64,000 nucleotides of DNA, from positions 4,962,501 through 5,026,500 of the forward strand of contig CM069880.1 of NCBI GenBank assembly GCA_036172665.1, in the 5' to 3' direction. Position 1 is the first letter of the stretch; the number at the start of each line of letters is the position of its first letter. The notes under the pieces were generated by a model. That model did no database searches and was not told the origin of the DNA. It saw only the letters and a list, made by a program, of their open reading frames with translations. Positions 1 to 14,700 of this stretch are shown here, in pieces. The DNA comes from Prosopocoilus inquinatus (lineage: Eukaryota > Arthropoda > Insecta > Coleoptera > Lucanidae). The position numbers and the translations under genes were made by a program.

Positions 1-3000
1 AACGCTAATACGTATTATTTCGTTCAAAACTATTTCCAGCTTCCGCTGCGTCCGAAAACTTCGTTTCTCACATCAGAGTTACTGGAGTCCATCGTAACGT
101 CAAATAACGTGATGGATAAGTAAGGATCGATTAGACACAACACAGGAATAACGCTAATACGTGTTGTTTCGTTCAAAACTATTTCCAGCTTCCGCTTGGT
201 CCAAAAACTTCATATCTCACATCAGAGTTGCTGGAGTCCATCGTAACCTCAAATAACATGATAGATAAGTAAGGATCGATTAGATACATCACAGGAACAA
301 TGCCAATACGTGTTGTTTCGTTCAAAACTATTTCCAGCTTCCGCTGAGTCCGAAAATTTCGCATCTCACATCAGAGTTACTGGAGTCCATCGTAACGTCA
401 AATAACATGATAGATTAGTAAGGATCCATTAGATACATCTCAGGAACAACGCTAATACGTATTGTTTCGTTCAAAACTATTTCCAGCTTACGCTGCGTCC
501 GAAAACTTCGTATCTCACATCAGAGTTACTGGAGTGCATCGTAAGGTCAAATAAATGATAGATAAGTAAGGATCGATTAGATACATCACAGGAATAACGC
601 TAATACGTGTTGTTTCTTTCAAAACTATTTCCAGCTTCCGCTGCGTCCGAAAACTTCGTATCTCACATCAGAGTTACTGGAGTCCATCGTAACGTCAAAT
701 AACATGATAGATAAGTAAGGATCGATTAGATACATCACAGGAACAATGCTAACACGTGTTGTTTCGTTCAAAACTATTTCCAGCTTCTGCTGAGTGCGAA
801 AACTTCGTATCTCACATCAGAGTTACTGGAGTTCGTTGGAATGTCAAATAACATATTAGATAAGTAAGGATCGATTAGATACATCACAGGAACAACGCTA
901 ATACGTGTTATTTCGTTCAAAACTATTTCCAGCTTCCGCTGCGTCCGAAAACTTCGTATCTCACATCAGAGTTACTGGAGTCCATCGTAACGTCAAATAA
1001 CATGATAGATAAGTAAGGATCGATTAGATACATCACAGGAACAATGCTAATACGTGTTGTTTCGTTCAAAACTGTTACCAGCTTCTGCTGAGTGCGAGAA
1101 CTTCGTATCTCACATCAGAGTTACTTGAGTCCGTTGAAACGTCAAACAACATATTAGATAAGTAAGGATCGATTAGATACATCACAGGAACAACGTTAAT
1201 ACGTGTTATTTCCTTCAAAAGTATTTCCAGCTTCCGCTGCGTCCGAAAACTTCGTATATCACATCAGAGTTACTGGAGTCCATCGTAACGTCAAATAACG
1301 TAATAAAGTAAGGATCGATTAGATACATCACAGGAATAATGCTAATACGTGTTGTTTCGTTCAAAACTATTTCCAGCTTCCGCTGCGTCCGAAAACTTCG
1401 TATCTCACATCAGAGTTACTGGAGTCCATCGTAACGTCAAGTAACATGATAGATAAGTAAGGATCGATTAGATACATCACAGGAACAAGGCTAACACGTG
1501 TTGTTTCGTTCAAAACTATTTCCAGCTTCTGCTGAGTGCGAGAACTTCGTATCTCACATCAGAGTTACTGGAGTCCGTTGAAACGTCAAATAACATATTA
1601 GATAAGTAAGGATCGATTAGATACATCACAGGAACAACGCTAATACGTGTTATTTCGTTCAAAACTATTTCCAGCTTCCGCTGCGTCCGAAAACTTCGTA
1701 TCTCACATCAGAGTTACTGGAGTCCATCGTAACGTCAAATAACATGATAGATAAGTAAGGATCGAATAGATACATCACAGGAACAATGCTAATACGTGTT
1801 GTTTCGTTCAAAACTATTTCCAGCTTCTGCTGAGAGCGAGAACTTCGTATCTCACATCAGAGTTACTGGAGTTAGTTGAAACGTCAAATAACATATTAGA
1901 TAAGTAAGGATCGATTAGATACATCACAGGAACAACGCTAATACGTGTTATTTCGTTCAAAACTATTTCCAGCTTACGCTGCGTCCGAAAACTTCGTATC
2001 TCACATCAGAGTTACTGGAGTCCATCGTAACGTCAAATAACGTGATAGATAAGTAAGGATCGATTAGATACATCACAGGAATAACGCTAATACGTGTTGT
2101 TTCGTTCAAAACTATTTCCAGCTTCCGCTGCGTCCAAAAACTTCGTATCTCACATCAAAGTTGCTGGAGTCCATCATAACGTCAAATAACATGATAGATA
2201 AGTAAGGATCGATTAGATACATCACAGGAACAATGCCAATACGTGCTGTTTCGTTCAAAACTATTTCCAGCTTCTGCTGAGTGCGAGAACTTCGTATCTC
2301 ACATCTGAGTCACTGGAGTCCGTTGAAACGTCAAATAACACAGTAGATAAGTAAGAATCGATTAGATACATCACACGAACTACGCTAATACGTGTTGTTT
2401 CGTTCAAAACTATTTCCAGCTTCCGCTGCATCCGAAAACTTCGTTTCTCACATCAGAGTTACTGGAGTCCATCGTAAGGTCAAATAACATGATAGATAAG
2501 TAAGGATCGATTAGATACATCACAGGAATAACGCTAATACGTGTTGTTTCGTTCAAAACTATTTCCAGCTTCTGCTGAGTGCGAGAACTTTGTATCTCAC
2601 ATCTGAGTTACTGGAGTCCGTTGAAACGTCAAATAACATATTAGATAAGTAAGGAACGATTAGATACATCACAGGAACAACGCTAATACGTGTTATTTCG
2701 TTCAAAACTACTTCCAGCTTCCGCTGCGTCCAAAAACTTCGTATCTCTCATCAGAGTTGCTGGAGTCCATCGTAACCTCAAATAACATGATAGATAAGTA
2801 AGGATCGATTAGATACATCACAGGAACAATGCCAATACGTGTTGTTTCGTTCAAAACTATCTCCAGCTTCCGCTGAGTCCGAGAATTTCGCATCTCACAT
2901 CACAGTTACTGGAGTCCATCGTAACGTCAAATAACATGATAGATAAGTAAGGATCGATTAGATACATCACAGGAACAACGCTAATACGTGTTATTTCGTT

Positions 3001-3259
3001 CAAAACCATTTCCAGTTTCCGCTGCGTCCGAAAACTTCGTATCTCACATCAGAGTTACTGGAGTCCATCGTAAGGTCAAATAACATGATAGATAAGTAAG
3101 GATCGATTAGATACATCACAGGAATAACGCTAATACGTGTTGTTTCGTTCAAAACTATTTCCAGCTTCCGCTGCGTCCGAGAACTTCGTATCTCACATCA
3201 GAGTTACTGGAGTCCATCGTAACGTCAAATAACATAGTAGATAAGTAAGGATCGATTAG

Positions 3260-6200
3260 ATACATCACACGAACAACGCTAATACGTGTTGTTTCGTTCA
3301 AAACTATTTCCAGCTTCCGCTGCGTCCGAAAACTTCGTTTCTCACATCAGAGTTACTGGAGTCCATCCTAACGTCAAATAACGTGATAGATAAGTAATTA
3401 TCGATTAGATACATCACAGGAATAACGCTAATACGTGTTGTTTCGTTCAAAACTATTTCCAGCTTCCGCTGCGTCCAAAAACTTCGTATCTCACATCAAA
3501 GTTGCTGGAGTCCATCGTAACGTCAAATAACATGATAGATAAGTAAGGATCGATTAGATACATCACAGGAACAACGCTAATACGTGTTGTTTCGTTCAAA
3601 ACTATTTCCAGCTTCCGCTGCATCCGAAAACTTCGTTTCTCACATCAGAGTTACTGGAGTCCATCGTAACGTCAAATAACATGATAGATAAGTAAGGATC
3701 TATTAGATACATCACAGGAATAACGCTAATACGTGTTGTTTCGTTCAAAACTATTTCCAGCTTCTGCTGAGTGCGAGAACTTCGTATCTCACATCTGAGT
3801 TACTGGAGTCCGTTGAAACGTCAAATAACATATTAGATAAGTAAGGAACGATTAGATACATCACAGGAACAACGCTAATACGTGTTATTTCGTTCAAAAC
3901 TATTTCCAGCTTCCGCTGCGTCCAAAAACTTCGTATCTCACATCAAAGTTGCTGGAGTCCATCGTAACGTCAAATAACATGATAGATAAGTAAGGATCGA
4001 TTAGATACATCACAGGAACAATGCCAATACGTGCTATTTCGTTCAAAACTATTTCCAGCTTCTGCTGAGTGCGAGAACTTCGTATCTCACATCTGAGTTA
4101 CCGGAGTCCGTTGAAACGTCAAATAATATAGTAGATAAGTAAGGATCGATTAGATACATCACACGAACGACGCTAATACGTGTTGTTTCGTTCAAAACTA
4201 TTTCCAGCTTCCGCTGCATCCGAAAACTTCGTTTCTCACATCAGAGTTACTGGAGTCCATCGTAACGTCAAATAATATGACAGATAAGTAAGGATCGATT
4301 AGATACATCACAGGAATAACGCTAATACGTGTTGTTTCGTTCAAAACTATTTCCAGCTTCTGCTGAGTGCGAGAACTTCGTATCTCACGTCTGAGTTACT
4401 GGAGTCCGTTGAAACCTCAAATAACATATTAGATAAGTAAGGAACGATTAGATATATCACAGGAACAACGCTAATACGTGTTATTTCGTTCAAAACTATT
4501 TCCAGCTTCCGCTGCGTCCGAAAACTTCGTTTCTCACATCAGAGTTACTGGAGTCCATCGTAACGTCAAATAACGTGATAGATAAGTAAGGATCGATTAG
4601 ATACATCACAGGAATAACGCTAATACGTGTAGTTTCGTTCAAAACTATTTCCAGCTTCCGCTGCGTCCAAAAACTTCGTTTCTCACATCAGAGTTACTGG
4701 AGTCCATCGTAACGTCAAATAACTTGATAGTTAAGTGAGGATCGATTAGATACATCACAGGAATGATGCTAATACGTGTTGTTTCGTTCAAAACTATTTC
4801 CAGCTTCCGCTGTGTCCGAAAATTTCGCATCTCACATCAGAGTTACTGGAGTCCATCGTAACGTCAAATAATATGATAGATAAGTAAGGATCGATTAGAT
4901 ACATCACAGGAATAACGCTAATACGTGCTGTTTCGTTCAAAACTAATTCCAGCTTCTGCTGAGTGCGAGAACTTCGTATCTCACATCTGAGTTACTGGAG
5001 TCCGTTGAAACGTCAAATAACATATTAGATAAGTAAGCATCGATTAGATACATCACAGGAACAACGCAAATACGTGTTATTTCGTTCAAAACTATTTCAA
5101 GCTTCTGCTGCGTCCGAAAACTTCGTTTCTCACATCAGAGTTACTGGAGTCCATCGTAACGTCAAATAACATTATAGATAAGTAAGTATCGATTAGATAC
5201 ATCACACGAACAACGCTAATACGTGTTGTTTCGTTCAAAACTATTTCCAGCTTCCGCTGCGTCCAAAAACTTCGTATCTCCCATCAAAGTTGCTGGAGTC
5301 CATCGTAACGTCAAATAACATGATAGATAAGTAAGGATCGATTAGATACATCACAGAAACAATGCCAATACGTGCTGTTTCGTTCAAAACTAATTCCAGC
5401 TTCTGCTGAGTGCGAGAACTTCGTATCTCACATCTGAGTTACTGGAGTCCGTTGAAACGTCAAATAACATATTAGATAAGTAAGCATCGATTAGATACAT
5501 CACAGGAACAACGCAAATACGTGTTATTTCGTTCAAAACTATTTCAAGCTTCTGCTGCGTCCGAAAACTTCGTTTCTCACATCAGAGTTACTGGAGTCCT
5601 TCGTAACGTCAAATAACGTGATAGATAAGTAAGGATCGATTAGATACATCACAGGAATAACGCTAATACGTGTTGTTTCGTTCAAAACTATTTCCAGCTT
5701 CCGCTGCGTCCAAAAACTTCGTTTCTCACATCAGAGTTACTGGAGTCCTTCGTAACGTCAAATAACGTGATAGATAAGTAAGGATCGATTAGATACATCA
5801 CAGGAATAACGCTAATACGTGTTGTTTCGTTCAAAACTATTTCCAGCTTCTGCTGAGTGCGAGAACTTCGTATCTCACATCAGAGTTACTGGAGTTCATC
5901 GTAACGTCAAATAACATGATAGATTAGTAAGGATCGATTAGATACATCACAGGAACAACGCTAATACGTGTTGTTTCGTTCAAAACTATTTCCAGCTTCT
6001 GCTGAGTGCGAGAACTTCGTATCTCACATCAGAGTTACTGGAGTCCGTTGGAACGTCAAATAACATGATGGATAAGTAAGGATCGATTAGATACATCACA
6101 GGAACAATGCTAATACGCGTTGTTTCGTTCAAAACTATTTCCGGCTTCTGCTGAGTGCGAGAACTTCGTATCTCACATCAGAGTTACTGGAGTTCGTTGG

Positions 6201-9200
6201 AACGTCAATTAACATATTAGATAAGTAAGCATCGATTAGATACATCACAGGAACAACGCAAATACGTGTTATTTCGTTCAAAACTATTTCAAGCTTCTGC
6301 TGCGTCCGAAAACTTCGTATCTCATATCAGAGTTACTGGAGTCCGTTGAAACGTCAAATAACATTAGATAAGTAAGGATCGATTAGATACATCACAGGAA
6401 CAATGCTAATACGTGTTGTTTCGTTCAAAACTATTTCCAGCTTCTGCTGAGTGCGAGAACTTCGTATCTCACATCAGAGTTACTGGAGTCCATCGTAACG
6501 TCAAATAACATGATAGATAAATAAGGATCGATTAGATACATCACAGGAACAATGCTAATACGTGTTGTTTCGTTCAAAACTATTTCCAGCTTCTGCTGAG
6601 TGCGAGAACTTCGTATCTCACATCAGAGTTACTGGAGTCCGCTGAAACTTCAAATAACATATTAGATAAGTAAGGATCGATTAGATACATCACAGGATCA
6701 ACGCTAATACGTGTTGTTTCGTTCAAAACTATTTCCAGCTTCTGCTGAGTGCGAGAATTTCGTATCTCACATCAGAGTTACTGGAGTCCATCGTAACGTC
6801 AAATAACATGATATATAAGTAAGGATCGATTAGATACATCACAGGAACAATGCTAATACGTGTTGTTTCGTTCAAAACTATTTAAAGCTTCTGCTGAGTG
6901 CGAGAACTTCGTATCTCACATCAGAGTTACTGGAGTCCGTTGAGACGTCAAACAACATATTAGATAAGTAAGGATCGATTAGATACATCACAGGAACAAC
7001 GCTAATACGTGTTATTTCCTTCAAAACTATTTCCAGCTTCCGCTGCGTCCGAAAACTTCATATATCACATCAGAGTTACTGGAGTCCATCGTAACGTCAA
7101 ATAACGTAATAGATAAGTAAGGATCGATTAGATATATCACAGGAACAACCCTAATACGTATTGTTTCGTTCAAAACTATTTCCAGCTTACGCTGCGTCCG
7201 AAAACTTCGTATCTCACATCAGAGATACTGGAGTCCATCGTAACGTCAAATAACATGATAGATAAGTAAGGATCGATTAGATACATCACAGGAACAATGC
7301 TAATACGTGTTGTTTCGTTCAAAACTATTTCCAGCTTCTGCTGAGTGCGAGAACTTCGTATCTCACATCAGAGTTACTGGAGCCCGTTGAAACGTCAAAT
7401 AACATATTAGATAAGTAAGGATCGATTAGATACATCACAGGAACAACGCTAATACGTGTTGTTTCGTTCAAAACTATTTCCAGCTTCTGCTGAGTGCGAG
7501 AACTTCGTATCTCACATCAGAGTTACTGGAGTCCGTTGGAACGTCAAATAACATGATAGATAAGTAAGGATCGATTAGATACATCACAGGAACAACGCTA
7601 ATACGTGTTATTTCGTTCAAAACTATTTCCAGCTTCCGCTGCGTCCGAAAACTTCGTATCTCACATCAGAGTTACTGGAGTCCATCGTAACGTCAAATAA
7701 CATGATAGATAAGTAAGGATCGATTAGATACATCACAGGAACAATGCTAATAAGTGTTGCTTCGTTCAAAACTATTTCCAGCTTCTGCTGAGTGCGAGAA
7801 CTTCGTATCTCACATCTGAGTTACTGGAGTCCGTTGAAACGTCAAATAACATATTAGATAAGTAAGGATCGATTAGCTACATCACAGGAACAATGCTAAT
7901 ACGTGTTGTTTCGTTCAAAACTATTTCCAGCTTCTGCTGAGTGCGAGAACTTCGTATCTCACATCAGAGTTACTGGAGTCCGTTGAAACGTCAAATAACA
8001 TATTAGATAAGTAAGGATCGATTAGATACATCACACGAACAACGCTAATACGTGTTGTTTCGTTCAAAACTATTTCCAGCTTCCGCTGCATCCGAAAACT
8101 TCGTTTCTCACATCAGAGTTACTGGAGTCCATCGTAACGTGAAATAACATGATAGATAAGTAAGGATCTATTAGATACATCACAGGAATAACGCTAATAC
8201 GTGTTGTTTCGTTCAAAACTATTTCCAGCTTCTGCTGAGTGCGAGAACTTCGTATCTCACATCTGAGTTACTGGAGTCCGTTGAAACGTCAAATAACATA
8301 TTAGATAAGTAAGGAACGATTAGATACATCACAGGAACAACGCTAATACGTGTTATTTCGTTCAAAACTATTTCCAGCTTCCGCTGCGTCCAAAAACTTC
8401 GTATCTCACATCAAAGTTGCTGGAGTCCATCGTAACGTCAAATAACATGATAGATAAGTAAGGATCGATTAGATACATCACAGGAACAATGCCAATACGT
8501 GCTATTTCGTTCAAAACTATTTCCAGCTTCTGCTGAGTGCGAGAACTTCGTATCTCACATCTGAGTTACCGGAGTCCGTTGAAACGTCAAATAATATAGT
8601 AGATAAGTAAGGATCGATTAGATACATCACACGAACGACGCTAATACGTGTTGTTTCGTTCAAAACAATTTCCAGCTTCCGCTGCGTCCGAAAACTTCGT
8701 TTCTCACATCAGAGTTACTGGAGTCCATCGTAACGTCAAATAATATGATAGATAAGTAAGGATCGATTAGATACATCACAGGAACAACGCTAATACGTGT
8801 TGTTTCGTTCAAAACTATTTCCAGCTTCCGCTGCATCCGAAAACTTCGTTTCTCACATCAGAGTTACTGGAGTCCATCGTAACGTCAAATAACATGATAG
8901 ATAAGTAAGGATCGATTAGATACATCACAGGAACAATGCTAATACGTGTTGTTTCGTTCAAAACTATTTAAAGCTTCTGCTGAGTGCGAGAACTTCGTAT
9001 CTCACATCAGAGTTACTGGAGTCCGTTGAGACGTCAAACAACATATTAGATAAGTAAGGATCGATTAGATACATCACAGGAACAACGCAAATACGTGTTA
9101 TTTCCTTCAAAACTATTTCCAGCTTCCGCTGCGTCCGAAAACTTCATATATCACATCAGAGTTACTGGAGTCCATCGTAACGTCAAATAACATGATAGAT

Positions 9201-12200
9201 AAGTAAGGATCGATTAGATATATCACACGAACAACGCTAATACGTGTTGTTTCGTTCAAAACTATTTCCAGCTTCCGCTGCGTCCGAAAACTTCGTTTCT
9301 CACATCAGAGTTACTGGAGTCCATCCTAACGTCAAATAACGTGATAGATAAGTAATTATCGATTAGATACATCACAGGAATAACGCTAATACGTGTTGTT
9401 TCGTTCAAAACTATTTCCAGCTTCCGCTGCGTCCAAAAACTTCGTATCTCACATCAAAGTTGCTGGAGTCCATCGTAACGTCAAATAACATGATAGATAA
9501 GTAAGGATCGATTAGATACATCACAGGAACAACGCTAATACGTGTTGTTTCGTTCAAAACTATTTCCAGCTTCCGCTGCATCCGAAAACTTCGTTTCTCA
9601 CATCAGAGTTACTGGAGTCCATCGTAACGTCAAATAACATGATAGATAAGTAAGGATCTATTAGATACATCACAGGAATAACGCTAATACGTGTTGTTTC
9701 GTTCAAAACTATTTCCAGCTTCTGCTGAGTGCGAGAACTTCGTATCTCACATCTGAGTTACTGGAGTCCGTTGAAACGTCAAATAACATATTAGATAAGT
9801 AAGGAACGATTAGATACATCACAGGAACAACGCTAATACGTGTTATTTCGTTCAAAACTATTTCCAGCTTCCGCTGCGTCCAAAAACTTCGTATCTCACA
9901 TCAAAGTTGCTGGAGTCCATCGTAACGTCAAATAACATGATAGATAAGTAAGGATCGATTAGATACATCACAGGAACAATGCCAATACGTGCTATTTCGT
10001 TCAAAACTATTTCCAGCTTCTGCTGAGTGCGAGAACTTCGTATCTCACATCTGAGTTACCGGAGTCCGTTGAAACGTCAAATAATATAGTAGATAAGTAA
10101 GGATCGATTAGATACATCACACGAACGACGCTAATACGTGTTGTTTCGTTCAAAACTATTTCCAGCTTCCGCTGCATCCGAAAACTTCGTTTCTCACATC
10201 AGAGTTACTGGAGTCCATCGTAACGTCAAATAATATGATAGATAAGTAAGGATCGATTAGATACATCACAGGAATAACGCTAATACGTGTTGTTTCGTTC
10301 AAAACTATTTCCAGCTTCTGCTGAGTGCGAGAACTTCGTATCTCACGTCTGAGTTACTGGAGTCCGTTGAAACCTCAAATAACATATTAGATAAGTAAGG
10401 AACGATTAGATATATCACAGGAACAACGCTAATACGTGTTATTTCGTTCAAAACTATTTCCAGCTTCCGCTGCGTCCGAAAACTTCGTTTCTCACATCAG
10501 AGTTACTGGAGTCCATCGTAACGTCAAATAACGTGATAGATAAGTAAGGATCGATTAGATACATCACAGGAATAACGCTAATACGTGTAGTTTCGTTCAA
10601 AACTATTTCCAGCTTCCGCTGCGTCCAAAAACTTCGTTTCTCACATCAGAGTTACTGGAGTCCATCGTAACGTCAAATAACTTGATAGTTAAGTGAGGAT
10701 CGATTAGATACATCACAGGAATGATGCTAATACGTGTTGTTTCGTTCAAAACTATTTCCAGCTTCCGCTGTGTCCGAAAATTTCGCATCTCACATCAGAG
10801 TTACTGGAGTCCATCGTAACGTCAAATAATATGATAGATAAGTAAGGATCGATTAGATACATCACAGGAATAACGCTAATACGTGCTGTTTCGTTCAAAA
10901 CTAATTCCAGCTTCTGCTGAGTGCGAGAACTTCGTATCTCACATCTGAGTTACTGGAGTCCGTTGAAACGTCAAATAACATATTAGATAAGTAAGCATCG
11001 ATTAGATACATCACAGGAACAACGCAAATACGTGTTATTTCGTTCAAAACTATTTCAAGCTTCTGCTGCGTCCGAAAACTTCGTTTCTCACATCAGAGTT
11101 ACTGGAGTCCATCGTAACGTCAAATAACATTATAGATAAGTAAGTATCGATTAGATACATCACACGAACAACGCTAATACGTGTTGTTTCGTTCAAAACT
11201 ATTTCCAGCTTCCGCTGCGTCCAAAAACTTCGTATCTCCCATCAAAGTTGCTGGAGTCCATCGTAACGTCAAATAACATGATAGATAAGTAAGGATCGAT
11301 TAGATACATCACAGAAACAATGCCAATACGTGCTGTTTCGTTCAAAACTAATTCCAGCTTCTGCTGAGTGCGAGAACTTCGTATCTCACATCTGAGTTAC
11401 TGGAGTCCGTTGAAACGTCAAATAACATATTAGATAAGTAAGCATCGATTAGATACATCACAGGAACAACGCAAATACGTGTTATTTCGTTCAAAACTAT
11501 TTCAAGCTTCTGCTGCGTCCGAAAACTTCGTTTCTCACATCAGAGTTACTGGAGTCCTTCGTAACGTCAAATAACGTGATAGATAAGTAAGGATCGATTA
11601 GATACATCACAGGAATAACGCTAATACGTGTTGTTTCGTTCAAAACTATTTCCAGCTTCCGCTGCGACCAAAAACTTCGTTTCTCACATCAGAGTTACTG
11701 GAGTCCTTCGTAACGTCAAATAACGTGATAGATAAGTAAGGATCGATTAGATACATCACAGGAATAACGCTAATACGTGTTGTTTCGTTCAAAACTATTT
11801 CCAGCTTCTGCTGAGTGCGAGAACTTCGTATCTCACATCAGAGTTACTGGAGTTCATCGTAACGTCAAATAACATGATAGATTAGTAAGGATCGATTAGA
11901 TACATCACAGGAACAACGCTAATACGTGTTGTTTCGTTCAAAACTATTTCCAGCTTCTGCTGAGTGCGAGAACTTCGTATCTCACATCAGAGTTACTGGA
12001 GTCCGTTGGAACGTCAAATAACATGATGGATAAGTAAGGATCGATTAGATACATCACAGGAACAATGCTAATACGCGTTGTTTCGTTCAAAACTATTTCC
12101 GGCTTCTGCTGAGTGCGAGAACTTCGTATCTCACATCAGAGTTACTGGAGTTCGTTGGAACGTCAATTAACATATTAGATAAGTAAGCATCGATTAGATA

Positions 12201-14700
12201 CATCACAGGAACAACGCAAATACGTGTTATTTCGTTCAAAACTATTTCAAGCTTCTGCTGCGTCCGAAAACTTCGTATCTCATATCAGAGTTACTGGAGT
12301 CCGTTGAAACGTCAAATAACATTAGATAAGTAAGGATCGATTAGATACATCACAGGAACAATGCTAATACGTGTTGTTTCGTTCAAAACTATTTCCAGCT
12401 TCTGCTGAGTGCGAGAACTTCGTATCTCACATCAGAGTTACTGGAGTCCATCGTAACGTCAAATAACATGATAGATAAATAAGGATCGATTAGATACATC
12501 ACAGGAACAATGCTAATACGTGTTGTTTCGTTCAAAACTATTTCCAGCTTCTGCTGAGTGCGAGAACTTCGTATCTCACATCAGAGTTACTGGAGTCCGC
12601 TGAAACTTCAAATAACATATTAGATAAGTAAGGATCGATTAGATACATCACAGGATCAACGCTAATACGTGTTGTTTCGTTCAAAACTATTTCCAGCTTC
12701 TGCTGAGTGCGAGAATTTCGTATCTCACATCAGAGTTACTGGAGTCCATCGTAACGTCAAATAACATGATAGATAAGTAAGGATCGATTAGATACATCAC
12801 AGGAACAATGCTAATACGTGTTGTTTCGTTCAAAACTATTTAAAGCTTCTGCTGAGTGCGAGAACTTCGTATCTCACATCAGAGTTACTGGAGTCCGTTG
12901 AGACGTCAAACAACATATTAGATAAGTAAGGATCGATTAGATACATCACAGGAACAACGCTAATACGTGTTATTTCCTTCAAAACTATTTCCAGCTTCCG
13001 CTGCGTCCGAAAACTTCATATATCACATCAGAGTTACTGGAGTCCATCGTAACGTCAAATAACGTAATAGATAAGTAAGGATCGATTAGATATATCACAG
13101 GAACAACGCTAATACGTATTGTTTCGTTCAAAACTATTTCCAGCTTACGCTGCGTCCGAAAACTTCGTATCTCACATCAGAGATACTGGAGTCCATCGTA
13201 ACGTCAAATAACATGATAGATAAGTAAGGATCGATTAGATACATCACAGGAACAATGCTAATACGTGTTGTTTCGTTCAAAACTATTTCCAGCTTCTGCT
13301 GAGTGCGAGAACTTCGTATCTCACATCAGAGTTACTGGAGCCCGTTGAAACGTCAAATAACATATTAGATAAGTAAGGATCGATTAGATACATCACAGGA
13401 ACAACGCTAATACGTGTTGTTTCGTTCAAAACTATTTCCAGCTTCTGCTGAGTGCGAGAACTTCGTATCTCACATCAGAGTTACTGGAGTCCGTTGGAAC
13501 GTCAAATAACATGATAGATAAGTAAGGATCGATTAGATACATCACAGGAACAACGCTAATACGTGTTATTTCGTTCAAAACTATTTCCAGCTTCCGCTGC
13601 GTCCGAAAACTTCGTATCTCACATCAGAGTTACTGGAGTCCATCGTAACGTCAAATAACATGATAGATAAGTAAGGATCGATTAGATACATCACAGGAAC
13701 AATGCTAATAAGTGTTGCTTCGTTCAAAACTATTTCCAGCTTCTGCTGAGTGCGAGAACTTCGTATCTCACATCTGAGTTACTGGAGTCCGTTGAAACGT
13801 CAAATAACATATTAGATAAGTAAGGATCGATTAGCTACATCACAGGAACAATGCTAATACGTGTTGTTTCGTTCAAAACTATTTCCAGCTTCTGCTGAGT
13901 GCGAGAACTTCGTATCTCACATCAGAGTTACTGGAGTCCGTTGAAACGTCAAATAACATATTAGATAAGTAAGGATCGATTAGATACATCACACGAACAA
14001 CGCTAATACGTGTTGTTTCGTTCAAAACTATTTCCAGCTTCCGCTGCATCCGAAAACTTCGTTTCTCACATCAGAGTTACTGGAGTCCATCGTAACGTGA
14101 AATAACATGATAGATAAGTAAGGATCTATTAGATACATCACAGGAATAACGCTAATACGTGTTGTTTCGTTCAAAACTATTTCCAGCTTCTGCTGAGTGC
14201 GAGAACTTCGTATCTCACATCTGAGTTACTGGAGTCCGTTGAAACGTCAAATAACATATTAGATAAGTAAGGAACGATTAGATACATCACAGGAACAACG
14301 CTAATACGTGTTATTTCGTTCAAAACTATTTCCAGCTTCCGCTGCGTCCAAAAACTTCGTATCTCACATCAAAGTTGCTGGAGTCCATCGTAACGTCAAA
14401 TAACATGATAGATAAGTAAGGATCGATTAGATACATCACAGGAACAATGCCAATACGTGCTATTTCGTTCAAAACTATTTCCAGCTTCTGCTGAGTGCGA
14501 GAACTTCGTATCTCACATCTGAGTTACCGGAGTCCGTTGAAACGTCAAATAATATAGTAGATAAGTAAGGATCGATTAGATACATCACACGAACGACGCT
14601 AATACGTGTTGTTTCGTTCAAAACAATTTCCAGCTTCCGCTGCGTCCGAAAACTTCGTTTCTCACATCAGAGTTACTGGAGTCCATCGTAACGTCAAATA
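3260..14700 (+). repeat. 5958-bp (40-monomer) tandem duplication in the satellite
   Basis: About 3260-9217 is repeated from about 9218 to 14700 at a constant offset of 5958 bp (40 x 149 minus 2). Rare variants recur at that spacing: CCATCCTAACG with GTAATTATCG near 3363 and 9321, GTGTAGTTTCG with GTTAAGTGAGG near 4630 and 10588, and the 2-bp deletion near 6360 and 12310. The copies diverge near 8770 and 14720, where the monomers come in a different order. Boundaries are read by eye and good to about one monomer. This is typical of unequal exchange within a satellite. Confidence 0.85.

Noticed and set aside
18..33. A second CENP-B-box-like match on the plus strand (TTCGTTCAAAAC, monomer positions 19-30)
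   Set aside because: It matches TTCG, the A and the first C, but only 6 of 9 core bases, with CTAT in place of CGGG. It is in both classes and weaker than the minus-strand motif.
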